64,000 nt of DNA from Oceanococcus sp041625325 (GCA_041625325.1 JBFJTN010000001.1:5234-69233), one strand, 5' to 3'. Shown: positions 26,939 through 39,657, counted from the first letter of the stretch. Numbers and translations are program-made. Notes: generated by a model from the letters alone, not told the origin.

Positions 26939-28171
26939 ATGATCGATGTCATGCGAAAAGCGGCGAAGATCTCCGGACTGGCGCTGGCAGCGTTCTTGAC
27001 CGGGGGGTGTCTGGACGAATCCGCGCAGTCGGCCAGGGCCGGCCATCAGGCCTGTGGCCACGACATGTCTGATGGCCTGTCCGTTGGCCCCGACGGCGTC
27101 CAGATTGCCTACTATCAGGACGGGCTCAGCCCTTGCGAAGCACCATCGATCGTCATGCTGCATGGCTGGCCGGACAATCATCATGTGTTCGATGCCGCGG
27201 TCGATGGGCTGGCCGGCCGCTACCACCTGGTCCGTTATGATCTGCGCGGCGTTGGCGGCAGTGACAAGCCGCCTGCGGATGCAGGGCATTACAAGTTCGC
27301 CCGGAATGTGGATGACCTGCGGGCGCTCGTCGATCACCTCGACCTGCCGGCATTTCACCTGGTCGGTCACGACTGGGGCGGCGCCATCGGCTACGAGGCC
27401 AGCGTCACCCCGGATGTCCGCGATCGCATGCTGACCTTCACCAACATCAGCGGGCCGTCCGTGGATCAGGTCTCACAGGGCTTCACGCCCGAATACTTCG
27501 ATCCGCAATCGCCCGGCGCCTATCTGTACCTGGCGCACATCTGGTACATCCCCGTGCTGATGGCGCCGGCGCTGCCGGAATTGCTCGCCGAGACGGGCGT
27601 CACCAGCTTTCTGGTGCAGCTGCAATATGCCCTCGACGACGGCGATTACAACAGCGCCGAGTTTGAAGACCATCAATGGTCGAACCTGTCGAATCTGTAT
27701 CGGGAAAACATTCCCGAGCGCAGCCAGAATCCCACTTTCAGCCACGTCCCGGGCTTGCCTCTGATGCAGGCGGTGATGCCCGTGGATGACACCTATGTTC
27801 CGCCGTATTACTGGGATGGCAAGGAAAAATTCCACGAGCTGATGTGGAAGCGTCCGGTTGACGGGGGGCATTGGAAGCACCAGAGCCATCCTGGCGAACT
27901 GATACAGGCCATCGACGAAGCGGTGGCCTGGTCCGAAAGCGGCGCCGCACCCGATCCGGCGGTGCTGGTGTTTGAAGGTGGCAGCCGCACCAATGCCGGC
28001 GCGGCGCCGCCGGGAGAGGGATCAGCGGCCGACACCGGCCCGGGGGGCGGTTGCGCTTTCAAGCTGCTCCAGGTTGAGCTCGGCGACAGTGTGTCCGGAC
28101 CCCATATACGGTCGCTGCACGATACCGGCAGCTGTCTCCGCTACAGGGCGGCGGACGCTTCGTCACCGTAA
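26939..28171 (+). CDS. Lipoprotein alpha/beta hydrolase (epoxide-hydrolase/haloalkane-dehalogenase-like)
   Basis: 410 residues from ATG 26939, chosen for the strong GGAGG upstream and because it begins a lipoprotein signal peptide with the lipobox LTGGC (Cys near 26). The alpha/beta hydrolase core has an HGWPDN oxyanion loop and RYDLRGVGGSDKP. The nucleophile elbow is GHDWGGA, with an Asp nucleophile as in epoxide hydrolases and dehalogenases, and a late His is present in GGHWKHQSHP. About 60 residues after the hydrolase fold (DPAVLVFEGGSRT onward) are low-complexity and unexplained. The substrate is unknown. It stands alone between divergent valS and convergent holC. Confidence 0.8.
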   Translation: MIDVMRKAAKISGLALAAFLTGGCLDESAQSARAGHQACGHDMSDGLSVGPDGVQIAYYQDGLSPCEAPSIVMLHGWPDNHHVFDAAVDGLAGRYHLVRYDLRGVGGSDKPPADAGHYKFARNVDDLRALVDHLDLPAFHLVGHDWGGAIGYEASVTPDVRDRMLTFTNISGPSVDQVSQGFTPEYFDPQSPGAYLYLAHIWYIPVLMAPALPELLAETGVTSFLVQLQYALDDGDYNSAEFEDHQWSNLSNLYRENIPERSQNPTFSHVPGLPLMQAVMPVDDTYVPPYYWDGKEKFHELMWKRPVDGGHWKHQSHPGELIQAIDEAVAWSESGAAPDPAVLVFEGGSRTNAGAAPPGEGSAADTGPGGGCAFKLLQVELGDSVSGPHIRSLHDTGSCLRYRAADASSP

Positions 28172-28211
28172 CGCCGGGGCCGTTCGCACTGCTGCCGCGG
28201 CCTGGCACGCA

Positions 28212-28238
28212 GTCCCGTTGCTCCTCGCGAGGAGGGAC
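28212..28238. terminator. Inverted repeat between convergent genes
   Basis: A perfect 14-bp palindrome CTCCTCGCGAGGAG (28221-28234), with outer GTCCC/GGGAC arms, lies between the hydrolase gene and holC. It has no T tract in either direction. It may serve as a bidirectional transcription barrier. Confidence 0.3.
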
Positions 28239-28317
28239 CTCGATGCGGCAGCCATCATTCCGATCTCTGTCGGCTGCGTGTCGTGTGCGCCGGTTCGGCG
28301 TTTCCTGATCCGCCGGT

Positions 28318-28746
28318 TCAGGAAATCTGGAAGGTGTCCAGTTCGTAGCCGCGGTCGCGGTAGTAGCCGAAGCGTCTGCGGGCCGACGCTTTTTCGGCCT
28401 CTGCGCCGGCGACGATCTCCAGCATGCGCTCGAAGCTGGAGAAGAAGGACGGCGGCTCGGCGGTGGCAAAGTCCAGGTTGAGCAGCACATCGCGCTGGGC
28501 GGGCAGGGCGCCGCCATTGCCGATCACGATCGGGCTGGTGTTGTCCGTGCCCTCGTGATCGTGTGGGATGAAACTGCCCTGGCGCTGGGTCCACAGACGC
28601 TCGTCCAGCTGACGCTGGGCGATGGGATCCGGCGCGTAGGCGTAGGCCAGCTGCCCCTGCTCGTAGACGCGCTCGAGCAGGCGGCAGATGAAGGCCTCGC
28701 GGTCCGCGGCCGGATCGTTCAGCACATAGAAGCTGACCCGCGTCAC
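28318..28746 (-). CDS. holC: DNA polymerase III chi subunit
   Basis: 142 residues from GTG 28746, which overlaps the pepA TGA (GTGA). HolC (chi) bridges the clamp loader to SSB through the psi subunit. Family features are RVSFYVLNDPAADREAFICRLLERVYEQG at the N-terminus, ERLWTQRQGSFIPHD in the middle, PIVIGNG, and a VLLNLDFATAEPPSFFSSFERMLEIV segment near the C-terminus. The length fits. The pepA-holC order and coupling are typical of gammaproteobacteria. Confidence 0.92.
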   Translation of the reverse strand: MTRVSFYVLNDPAADREAFICRLLERVYEQGQLAYAYAPDPIAQRQLDERLWTQRQGSFIPHDHEGTDNTSPIVIGNGGALPAQRDVLLNLDFATAEPPSFFSSFERMLEIVAGAEAEKASARRRFGYYRDRGYELDTFQIS

Positions 28747-30218
28747 ACCCGGGACGACAGATACTGCATCAGCAGCGGTACCGGACGGCCGGTACCGTAC
28801 TTCTTCGCATCCCAGGCGGTGCCCGCGATGTCCAGATGGGCCCAGTTGGCCTCCTTGGTGAAGCGGTGCAGGAAACAGGCGGCGGTGATCGCGCCGCCGC
28901 CGGGGCCACCGACGTTGGCCACGTCGGCCACGGTGCTCTTGAGCTGCGGCTGATACTCGTCCCACAGCGGCAGCTGCCAGGCCCGGTCCTGGCTGATCTC
29001 GCCGGCGGCGAGCAGCGCATCGGCCAGTTCCTGATGGTTGGCGAACAGGCCGGTGGCGTGGGAGCCCAGGGCCACCACGCAGGCGCCGGTCAGGGTGGCC
29101 ATGTCGATCAGCACTTCCGGCGCGTACTCGCGCTGGGTGTAGGTCAGGGCGTCGCACAGGATCAGGCGGCCTTCCGCATCGGTATTGATCACCTCGATCG
29201 TGATGCCGGCCATGCTGGTGACCACGTCACCGGGCTTGTTGGCGTCGCCGTCCGGCAGATTCTCCGAAGCGGGGACGACGCCAACCAGGTTGATCGGCAG
29301 CTGCGCTTCGGCCACCGCACGCATTACCCCGAAGACGGTGGCGCCGCCGCACATGTCGAATTTCATCTCTTCCATCTTGGCCGCCGGCTTGAGGCTGATG
29401 CCGCCGGCATCGAAGGTCAGGCCCTTGCCGACCAGGGCAACAGGCTTGTCCTTCTTCGCCCCTCCGCTGTATTCCATGATGATCAGCTTGGCGGGTTGAC
29501 GGCTGCCGCGAGAGACGGAGAGCAGGGCGCCCATGCCCAGTTTCTCCATGTCCTTTTCCTCCAGCACCTTCGTCTTGATCGACTTGTGCTCCCGGGCCAG
29601 GCTCAGACCCAGTTCCGCCAGATCGCTGGGGGTGCACAGATTGCCGGGGCGGTTGCCCAGATCCATGGTCAGGCTGACCCCGGCGGCGGTGGCCACGGCC
29701 AGCTTGAGGGCGGCGTCCAGCGCCGGGCTGCGCGCCTTGATCGCCAGGTTGACCGTCCTGAGCTTGCGAGCGGGCGCTTTCTCCTGCTTGAGTTCCTCGT
29801 AGCGGTAGAAGCCGGTCTCCAGCATCTGCACCGCCTGGCCGACAGCCCACGCAGCGTCCTGACCGGGCACGTCCAGCAGGCTCAGGGTGCTGAAGCAATC
29901 CTTGGCGCCCAGCTTGTCCAGCGCGTGTGCGGCGACCCGGTGGATCTGCCGGTAGATCTTCGGCGAGAAGCTCTTCGGCTTGCCGCAGCCGATCAGCAGA
30001 ATGCGTTTGGCAGCAGTGCCCGGCAGCGTCGGCAGCAGCAGGCTCTGGCCGGCGCGGCCGTCGATGTCGCCGCTGGCCAGGATGTCGCTGAGCGCGCCGT
30101 CACTGGCGGTGTCCACCAGCTGGGCGGCTTCGCTGAGCTTGCGGCGTTCGAACACGCCCAGGATGAGGCAGTCGGTGCGCTGCTTGTCGGCGGCGCCCGC
30201 CTTGATCTGATATTTCAT
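28743..30218 (-). CDS. pepA: Leucyl aminopeptidase (cytosol aminopeptidase A)
   Basis: 491 residues, M17 family with two metal ions. The C-terminal catalytic domain shows VGKGLTFDAGGISLKP (metal-binding Lys and Asp), MKFDMCGGATVFG and the M17 signature NTDAEGRLIL. The N-terminal macro-like domain (about 1-160) also serves in DNA binding in E. coli PepA (XerA/CarP). It removes N-terminal residues from peptides in the cytoplasm. Its stop overlaps the holC start. It is divergent from lptF across 88 bp that contain a reverse-strand TATGAT at 30252-30247, a possible -10. Confidence 0.96.
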   Translation of the reverse strand: MKYQIKAGAADKQRTDCLILGVFERRKLSEAAQLVDTASDGALSDILASGDIDGRAGQSLLLPTLPGTAAKRILLIGCGKPKSFSPKIYRQIHRVAAHALDKLGAKDCFSTLSLLDVPGQDAAWAVGQAVQMLETGFYRYEELKQEKAPARKLRTVNLAIKARSPALDAALKLAVATAAGVSLTMDLGNRPGNLCTPSDLAELGLSLAREHKSIKTKVLEEKDMEKLGMGALLSVSRGSRQPAKLIIMEYSGGAKKDKPVALVGKGLTFDAGGISLKPAAKMEEMKFDMCGGATVFGVMRAVAEAQLPINLVGVVPASENLPDGDANKPGDVVTSMAGITIEVINTDAEGRLILCDALTYTQREYAPEVLIDMATLTGACVVALGSHATGLFANHQELADALLAAGEISQDRAWQLPLWDEYQPQLKSTVADVANVGGPGGGAITAACFLHRFTKEANWAHLDIAGTAWDAKKYGTGRPVPLLMQYLSSRV

Positions 30219-30306
30219 GAGGCCTGGAACAGGAAAGTGTCATAAAATCATAACGCACCAGACACCGGCGGGCGCGCCATCGCGCCGGCCCCGAACCGCC
30301 CCGGAG

Positions 30307-31419
30307 ATGCTCTTGCGCCAGAAGATTCTGGAGCGCTATCTGTTTGTCGAAGCGGGCCGCACCTGGATGGCGGTGACCGCGGTGCTGATGGCCATCATGC
30401 TCAGCACCCGTTTCGCGCGCTTTCTGGGCGAAGCGGCCAAGGGTCATATTCCGCCCGAGCTGCTGTGGAAGGTGGTGGCCCTGTCCAGCCTGCAGTATCT
30501 GACCATACTCACCCCCATCTCCCTGCTGCTCGGTTCCATGCTGGCCCTGGGGCGCATGTACCGCGACAGCGAGATCGCCGCCATGCATGCCTGCGGGGTC
30601 GGGCTGGGCCGTCTGTACCGACCCTTCGTGCGCCTGGGTTTCGCCCTGGCCCTGCTGACCGGCGTGCTCAGCCTCTATCTGAGCCCGCAGGCGGGTCGCA
30701 CCGTCGATTACCTGACCAAGAAGGCGGCCCAGGAGCTGAAATTCGGCGTGCTCGAACCGGGGCGCTTTCGCGAGCTGCCCGATGAAGGCGGCGTGTTCTA
30801 TGTCGAGGACCTGAACGAGGACGGCTCCGAGATTCGCGAGGTTTTCGTCCAGCTCAACAGTTCGGCCGGTGAAAGCGTGATCACCGCGCCGCGTGGGGTT
30901 CAGCGCACCGATGCGCAGAGCGGCGCCCGCAGCCTGGTGCTGCTGGATGGTTACCGGGTCGACGGAGTGCCCGGGGAGGCCCGCCTGCGCATCACGCGTT
31001 TCGCCGAACACGGCGTGACCATGGAGCCGCCGCAGTTCATCTACCGCTCCAGCAAGCAGGCCACCAAGGCCAGCTTCGAGCTGATCGGATCTGCCGACCT
31101 CAAGGATATCGCCGAGCTGCAGTGGCGGCTGTCCGCGCCCATCGCGGTGCTGCTGCTGGCCTTGCTCTCGGTGCCCCTGTCGCGCATCGATGCCCGCTCC
31201 GGTCGCTACAGCAAGGTCGCCCTCGGCATCGTGGTCTACATCCTGTATTTCAATCTGCTTGGCGTGGCCCAGGCCTGGCTGGAGTCCGGCAAGCTGCCGC
31301 CCTGGATCGGCCTGTGGTGGGTGCATCTGGTGCTGGCCCTGGTGGTGCTGCGCATGTATGCGGTGCGGGGCGGCTGGATCGAGCGCATCCGCCTGCAAAG
31401 GGGAGCGGCCGAAGCATGA
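30307..31419 (+). CDS. lptF: LPS export ABC transporter permease LptF
   Basis: 370 residues. Six transmembrane helices in the YjgP/YjgQ arrangement: three N-terminal helices, a periplasmic beta-jellyroll (about 130-265; ELKFGVLEPGRFRELPDEGGVFYVED), then three C-terminal helices. With LptG and two LptB ATPases it extracts lipopolysaccharide from the inner membrane and passes it to LptC. ATG 30307 is preceded directly by GGAG and gives the usual N-terminus ILERYLFVEAGRTW. The TGA overlaps the lptG ATG. Confidence 0.95.
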   Translation: MLLRQKILERYLFVEAGRTWMAVTAVLMAIMLSTRFARFLGEAAKGHIPPELLWKVVALSSLQYLTILTPISLLLGSMLALGRMYRDSEIAAMHACGVGLGRLYRPFVRLGFALALLTGVLSLYLSPQAGRTVDYLTKKAAQELKFGVLEPGRFRELPDEGGVFYVEDLNEDGSEIREVFVQLNSSAGESVITAPRGVQRTDAQSGARSLVLLDGYRVDGVPGEARLRITRFAEHGVTMEPPQFIYRSSKQATKASFELIGSADLKDIAELQWRLSAPIAVLLLALLSVPLSRIDARSGRYSKVALGIVVYILYFNLLGVAQAWLESGKLPPWIGLWWVHLVLALVVLRMYAVRGGWIERIRLQRGAAEA

Positions 31420-32486
31420 GGATTCTGGACGCCCATCTGCGCAACGCCCTGCTGGGCCTGAGCTTGGTGGTGGCACTGGCCCTGACCGGGATCAGCGGTT
31501 TCGTGACCCTGGTCGAGGAACTGGATGATCTGGGGGAGGGCGAGTATGGCCTGGCCCTGGTCGGACTGGTCACCCTGCTGAAGCTGCCCGAGCTGCTGTA
31601 CAACATGTTTCCCCTGATCGTCCTGCTGGGAGCGATCCTGGGGCTGGGCGGGCTGGCGGCCGGAGGCGAGCTGGTGGTGATGCAGGCCGCCGGCATCTCG
31701 GTACGGCGGCTGGCCTGGTCGGCCGGCAAAGCCGGTCTGTTGCTGGGGTTGCTGGTGCTGCTGCTGGGCGAATTTCTGGTGCCGATGAGCCAGCGGGCGG
31801 CCGATGATATCGCCAGCCGGGCCCGCTTTGGCGCGGATCGCAGCGTGAGTCACAGCGTGTGGCTGCGCCAGGGCGAGGAGTACATCCGCATCGGCGCGCT
31901 GGACGATGCTCACAGCATCAGCCACCTGCAGGTGCTGCGTCTGGATCCGGAGACCCATCAGCTGGTGCGCAGCGTGAGCATGGAAAGGGCGGTCTACGTG
32001 GATGGCCACTGGCAGGCCAGCGATGTGCGCATCACCGAGATCGATCGCGATGCGGTGGTGGTCACGCACCAGGAGCGGGCCGACTGGAACGTGCGTCTGG
32101 AGCCGGAGCTGCTGCAGTTGTTCGTGCTCAAATCCGAGGGCCTGTCGCTGCGCGGGCTGTATCAGTACATCCGCTACCTGCGCGACAATGGCCTCGATGC
32201 CACGGCGCCCCAGTACGCGCTCTGGCGCAAGCTGGCCGCGCCGCTGACCGTACTGGTCATGGTGTTCCTCGCCGTTCCCTTCGTGCTGGGGCCGCTGCGC
32301 GACACCGGCGCCGGCGAGCGTCTGTTCATCGGGGTGATGATCGGGATCGGCTTCTACGTGCTGAACGAGGTCATGGGCAGCCTGGGCCAGGTCTACCACT
32401 GGCCGGCACCGGTCGCGGCGCTGGCGCCAACGGCGGCGCTGGGCCTGCTCGCGCTGTGGCGACTGGGCAGCGTCGCCTCCCGCTGA
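31416..32486 (+). CDS. lptG: LPS export ABC transporter permease LptG
   Basis: 356 residues, partner of LptF in the LptB2FG complex. It has the same six-helix plus periplasmic jellyroll layout. ILDAHLRNALLGLSLVVALALT starts helix 1 and KLPELLYNMFPLIVLLGAILGLG is the conserved cytoplasmic/helix-2 region with the coupling helix. A C-terminal helix follows at VFLAVPFVLGPLRDTGAGERLF. The ATG at 31416 overlaps the lptF stop by 4 bp (ATGA). It converges with the acyl-CoA dehydrogenase gene over 19 bp that hold a small GCCGCC/GGCGGC hairpin. Confidence 0.95.
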   Translation: MRILDAHLRNALLGLSLVVALALTGISGFVTLVEELDDLGEGEYGLALVGLVTLLKLPELLYNMFPLIVLLGAILGLGGLAAGGELVVMQAAGISVRRLAWSAGKAGLLLGLLVLLLGEFLVPMSQRAADDIASRARFGADRSVSHSVWLRQGEEYIRIGALDDAHSISHLQVLRLDPETHQLVRSVSMERAVYVDGHWQASDVRITEIDRDAVVVTHQERADWNVRLEPELLQLFVLKSEGLSLRGLYQYIRYLRDNGLDATAPQYALWRKLAAPLTVLVMVFLAVPFVLGPLRDTGAGERLFIGVMIGIGFYVLNEVMGSLGQVYHWPAPVAALAPTAALGLLALWRLGSVASR

Positions 32487-32505
32487 GTCGCGCCGCCGAG
32501 GCGGC

Positions 32506-33645
32506 CTAGAGGCCCAGCTGTCGCGCCGCCAGATCCTTCATGATTTCGCTGGCGCCGCCGCCGATCGACAGCACCTTGGTCTCGCGGAAGATGCGCTCCA
32601 CCGCGCAGCCGCGCATGTAGCCGGCCCCGCCGTGGATCTGCACCGCTTCGCCGGCCACGTACTCGAGCATTTCGGTCGCCGCATTCTTGAGCATGCACAG
32701 CTGCGCGATGGGCACCGCGCCCTGGTCGACCTGCCAGGTCAGCTGCTCCAGCAGGGCCTGGGCGCCCAGGTAGCGTGTCTCCATGTCGATGAGTTTGTGA
32801 CGGATCACCTGGTGGCGGATCAGCGGCTTGCCAAAGGTTTCCCGCTCCTGGGCATAACGGCGGGATTCATCGATGCAGACCCGGGCCAGCCCGCAGGCCT
32901 GCGCGGCCAGAGCCAGGCGCTCGCTGTTGAAATTGCGCATGATGCCCATGAAGCCCTGATTCTCGACGCCGATCAGGTTGGCGGCGGGCACCCGGCAATT
33001 GTCGAAGTAGAGCGTGGCCGTATCCGAACATTGCCAGCCCATCTTGCGCAGGCTGGTGCGCGACAGGCCCGGACTGTCGCCGGGGATCGCCAGCAGCGAG
33101 ATGCCGCCAATGCCGGGTCCGCCGGTGCGCACCGCGACGGTGAGCCAGTCGGCCTGGACCCCCTGAGTAATGAAGGTCTTGCTGCCATTGACCACGTAGT
33201 CGTCCCCGTCGCGCTCGGCCCGGGTACGGATGTTCGCGACATCGGAGCCGCCGCCGGGCTCGGTGATGGCCAGGGCCGCGACCTTCTCGCCCGCCAGCAC
33301 CTCGGGCAGCACGCGCTGCTTCAGTTCCTCGGAACCCAGCGCGACGATGGGCGGAATCGCGATGCCCAGGCTGCCCAGGGCGGCCACGATGCCGCCGGAG
33401 CCGCTGCGGGCCAGTTCCTGGGCGTAGATCAGGGCATAGAAGCTGTCGGGGGTCTCGATGCCGCCATAGGCCTCGGGATAGCCCAGGCCGAGAAAGCCCA
33501 GTTCGGCGCACTCGCGATACAAGGCGCGGGGAATGCGTTCCGCGTCGTCCCAGTCTGCCAGATTCGGGGTAATGCGGGTTTCCACCCAGCGCCGGATCTG
33601 CTCGCGGAAGGCTTCGTGCTCTGCGGTGTAGTAAGGGCTATGCAT
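32506..33645 (-). CDS. Acyl-CoA dehydrogenase, isovaleryl/long-chain type
   Basis: 379 residues, FAD enzyme oxidising acyl-CoA to enoyl-CoA. Family motifs are ALAITEPGGGSDVANIRT and the C-terminal QIHGGAGYMRG followed by IGGGASEIMKDLAARQL. In medium-chain enzymes the catalytic Glu lies in YEGTSE near the end. Here that position is Gly (IGGGASE), and a Glu is instead present at residue 242 (NSERLALA), the location used by isovaleryl- and long-chain-CoA dehydrogenases. This suggests a branched or longer acyl substrate. It lies downstream of the tyrosine operon with a 152-bp gap containing a palindrome, so it may be separately transcribed. Confidence 0.88.
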   Translation of the reverse strand: MHSPYYTAEHEAFREQIRRWVETRITPNLADWDDAERIPRALYRECAELGFLGLGYPEAYGGIETPDSFYALIYAQELARSGSGGIVAALGSLGIAIPPIVALGSEELKQRVLPEVLAGEKVAALAITEPGGGSDVANIRTRAERDGDDYVVNGSKTFITQGVQADWLTVAVRTGGPGIGGISLLAIPGDSPGLSRTSLRKMGWQCSDTATLYFDNCRVPAANLIGVENQGFMGIMRNFNSERLALAAQACGLARVCIDESRRYAQERETFGKPLIRHQVIRHKLIDMETRYLGAQALLEQLTWQVDQGAVPIAQLCMLKNAATEMLEYVAGEAVQIHGGAGYMRGCAVERIFRETKVLSIGGGASEIMKDLAARQLGL

Positions 33646-33713
33646 GGTCGGAATGATTCAGGCAGCGGGCCTGCATTCAAACACAATGTCGCCGGTGGGG
33701 ACAGGGAACGTAA

Positions 33714-33729
33714 GGTAACATCAGTTACC
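33714..33729. promoter_or_regulatory. Palindromic candidate operator upstream of the acyl-CoA dehydrogenase gene
   Basis: Perfect inverted repeat GGTAAC-ATCA-GTTACC, 69 bp upstream of the dehydrogenase ATG and 69 bp after the aacS stop. The size and symmetry suit a TetR- or MarR-type repressor half-site pair. No matching regulator gene is in the window. Confidence 0.4.
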
Positions 33730-33797
33730 GTCTGTTCTGGGGCAGGTCGGGATCCGGGTCGCAGCCGTGGCCGGGAGCGCGCCAGGCCGGCGCCGGC

Positions 33798-35719
<1,922 letters not shown>

Positions 35720-35723
<4 letters not shown>

Positions 35724-36367
35724 GCGGGTTTGTCGATCTGGGCGTCGGGATGGGCGGCCCTGAAGGCGGGCAGCTCCGCGCAGCGCGCGTCGATGTCCAG
35801 CAGATCCGGGTAATCCGCCAGCGGGCAGTCGAAACGCCGCGCATTGTAAATCTGCGGCACCAGGAAGCATTCGGCCATGCCGGGCGTATCGGAGAACGCA
35901 AAGTCCGTGCTGCGCCCCGCTACCCGGGCCTGCAGCGCGCCGAAGGCGCGGCCGATCCAGTGCCGGTACCAGGCGTTCCGCGCGGCGTCGTCGAGCTGCA
36001 GGTCCTCGCCGAGATACTTGAGCACCCGCAGATTGTTCAGCGGATGGGTGTCGCAGGCAATCAGGGCGCAGAAGCTGCGCACCGCCGCGGCAGCGCGCGC
36101 GTCGTCGGGCAGCAGGGCGGGCTGCGGCCAGGTCGCCTCCAGGTATTCGCAGATGGCCAGTGACTGGGACAGGGGCCAGCCGTCATGGACCAGGCTGGGT
36201 ACCAGCGATTCGGGGCTGAGCTTGCGATAGGCCGGGCTGAACTGCTCGCCGCCGCCCTCGACCAGATGGACCGGCCGGATCTGATAGTCCAGGCCCTTGA
36301 GATTCAGGGCCAGGCGGACGCGCCAGGCAGCGCTGGATCGCCAGTAGCTGTAGAGCTCGAGGCTCAC
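35720..36367 (-). CDS. maiA: Maleylacetoacetate isomerase (zeta-class GST)
   Basis: 215 residues. Glutathione-dependent isomerisation of maleylacetoacetate to fumarylacetoacetate. The thioredoxin-like N-terminal domain has YSYWRSSAAWRVRLALNLKG, in which the active-site Ser-Ser is followed by Ala-Ala as in many bacterial members, and QSLAICEYLEATWP. A helical C-terminal domain follows. It overlaps fahA upstream and aacS downstream by 4 bp each, so it is translationally coupled within the tyrosine-degradation operon. Confidence 0.94.
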
Positions 36368-37398
36368 GCGTCCGTTGACCCCGGCAGCGCAGCACGCACA
36401 ACCGTTTGCTCGATTGATCCAAAAATACTATTGCCGTCAGTATCTTGCATGTCGATCTTCACCTTGTCTCCGAACTGGAGGAAGGGGCTGCGGATCTCGC
36501 CCAGACGAATCTTTTCCACCGTGCGCAACTCCGCCAGGCAGGAGTAGCCAAGCCCCCCTTCTGCGATCGGCTTGCCCGGACCGCCCTGCGCATCGCGGTT
36601 CGACACCGTGCCGGAGCCGATGATGCTGCCGGCGCCCAGTGAGCGCGTGCGTGCCGCATGCGCCACCAGCTGGGCGAAGTTGAAGGTCATGTCGACCCCG
36701 GCATCGGGCCGGCCCAGCGGCTGATCGTTGATCCAGCTGTGCAGCGGCAGATGCAGCTTGTAGTCCCGCCAGGCATCGCCCAGTTCGTCCGGGGTGACCG
36801 CGACGGGCGAGAAGGCCGAGGCGGGCTTGCTCTGGAAGAAGCCGAAGCCCTTGGCCAGTTCGCCGGGAATGAGATGGCGCAGCGACACGTCATTGACCAG
36901 CATCAGCAGCCGGATCGCGCCGCCGGCCTGGTCAGGCGTGGCGCCCATGGGCACGTCGTCGGTGACCACCGCGATCTCGGCCTCGAGGTCGATGCCCCAG
37001 TCGGCGTCGCCGGCGCTGATGTCCTGCCGCGGGCCGAGGAAACCGTCACTGCCGCCCTGGTACATCAGGGGATCGGTCCAGAAGCTGTCCGGCATCTCGG
37101 CGCCACGGGCCTGCCGCACCAGGGCCACGTGATTGACATAGGCGGAGCCGTCGGCCCACTGGTAGGCGCGGGGCAGCGGGGCCTCGCAACCGGCCGGGTC
37201 GAAGGCTTCGCCCAGGGCGGGCTGGTCATTGAGGCGCTGGTAGAGCTGCTCCAGCAGCGGGGCGCAGTCCGTCCAGTTGTCCAGTGCGGCCTGCAGGGTC
37301 TCGGCCACGCTGCCGGCGGGCATGCAGGCGCTCAGGTCGCGGCTGACCACCACCAGGGCGCCGTCGCGGCTGCCATCTTTGCGGCTGGCAAGTTTCAT
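36364..37398 (-). CDS. fahA: Fumarylacetoacetase
   Basis: 344 residues, the shorter bacterial form of the FAA-hydrolase family. It cleaves fumarylacetoacetate to fumarate and acetoacetate. The metal site is seen in WGIDLEAEIAVVTDDVPMG and NDVSLR, with the typical SIIGSGTVSNRD and GEIRSPFLQFGDKVKIDM further on. The N-terminus MKLASRKDGSRDGALVVVSRD is the usual start. It overlaps hmgA and maiA by 4 bp each. Context in a complete homogentisate pathway makes the substrate assignment reliable. Confidence 0.93.
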   Translation of the reverse strand: MKLASRKDGSRDGALVVVSRDLSACMPAGSVAETLQAALDNWTDCAPLLEQLYQRLNDQPALGEAFDPAGCEAPLPRAYQWADGSAYVNHVALVRQARGAEMPDSFWTDPLMYQGGSDGFLGPRQDISAGDADWGIDLEAEIAVVTDDVPMGATPDQAGGAIRLLMLVNDVSLRHLIPGELAKGFGFFQSKPASAFSPVAVTPDELGDAWRDYKLHLPLHSWINDQPLGRPDAGVDMTFNFAQLVAHAARTRSLGAGSIIGSGTVSNRDAQGGPGKPIAEGGLGYSCLAELRTVEKIRLGEIRSPFLQFGDKVKIDMQDTDGNSIFGSIEQTVVRAALPGSTDA

Positions 37399-38526
37399 GC
37401 GTCCCCCTTCTCGGCCCAGGATTCAGCGTAGCCTTCCTGTTCGACTTTCTCCAGCGAGGCGCTGGCCTGCAGGGCGTCGCGGGTATCGATCATCACGGCC
37501 ACCTCGTCGGTCATCTGCCGGGCGTGTTTCGCGCCGGTGGCAAAGGCCCTGGGATGCGGGCCATGGGTGAAGCCGGCGCCATGCCAGGTGAGCATGCCGG
37601 GATCGATATTGTCGCGCGAGAAGAAGTCGCCGGCGTGATAGAAGATCACTTCGTCGAAGTCGTCGTTGTTGTGGAAGAAGGGCACCTTGAGCGCGCCCGG
37701 GTCGGATTCGATGGGGCGCGGCACGAAGGTGCAGACCACGAAGCGCTGGGCCACGAAGCTGCTGTGCACGGAGGGTGGCAGATGGTAGCGGTGCGACATG
37801 ATCGGGCGCATGTCGCGCCAGTTGATGCGCACCGGCGAGAGGTCGCCGTGCCAGCCCACCACGTCGAGCGGGTTGTAATCGTAGTGCACCCGCGACAGCT
37901 GGTTGGCGCGCTTGATCTCGATGCTCCAGGGATCGTCGCCCTGCTGATCCCGGAACGCCTGGTCGATGGACGGCCGGTCCAGCATGGCCGGGTCGAAGAT
38001 CGCCTGGGGGCCAAGCAGGCCCTTGTCCGGCAGCTGAAAGCTGTCGTTGGTCGCCTCGACCATCAGCAGCGTGATGCTGTCCTTCGGTTCCAGCCGCCAC
38101 ATGGTGCCGCGCGGCAGCACCAGATAGTCGCCGTTGCGCAGCGACAGATGGCCGAAATCGCAGAACAGCTCGGCGGCACCGGCGTGCACGAACAGCAGCT
38201 GATCGCCGTCGGCATTGCGGGCCAGGGCCTGCATGTCCACGTCCAGCTGCCAGTAGCGCATCTGGCAGTGCGCATTGGACAGGATCACCGGCGCGGCCCA
38301 GGGTGAAGCCTGCTCGCGCGCGGACAGCGTGGTCAGGTCATAGGCGCGCGGCCGCAATGGGCCGTCCCAGCCGGACCAGCCGGTCGGCGGGCGCCGGTGG
38401 TGGAAATGCGCGGTGGGACCAAAGAAGCCGGACTTGCCCATCTCGCGCTCGTAGGGGGCATCCGCCGGCAGATCGGCATGCGCCTGGCGGGAAATCTCGC
38501 CCTCCCGGTGGCTGACAGGGATCCAC

Positions 38527-38534
<8 letters not shown>
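37395..38534 (-). CDS. hmgA: Homogentisate 1,2-dioxygenase
   Basis: 379 residues, cupin-type non-heme iron enzyme opening the homogentisate ring to maleylacetoacetate. The sequence is the short bacterial form: MRKWIPVSHREGEISRQAHADLP start, YLVLPRGTMWRLEP and PPSVHSSFVAQRFVVCTFVPRP. The iron-site region FFHNNDDFDEVIFYHAGDFFS is followed by TWHGAGFTHGPHP, which supplies His, Glu and His ligands. It overlaps hpd by 8 bp and fahA by 4 bp, so hpd to aacS is one tightly coupled operon. Confidence 0.93.
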
Positions 38535-39606
<1,072 letters not shown>

Positions 39607-39657
39607 GGGGTCTCCTCCGGTGTTCCGTGATGCCCAGCCTACTGCGGGGCAAGTGTA

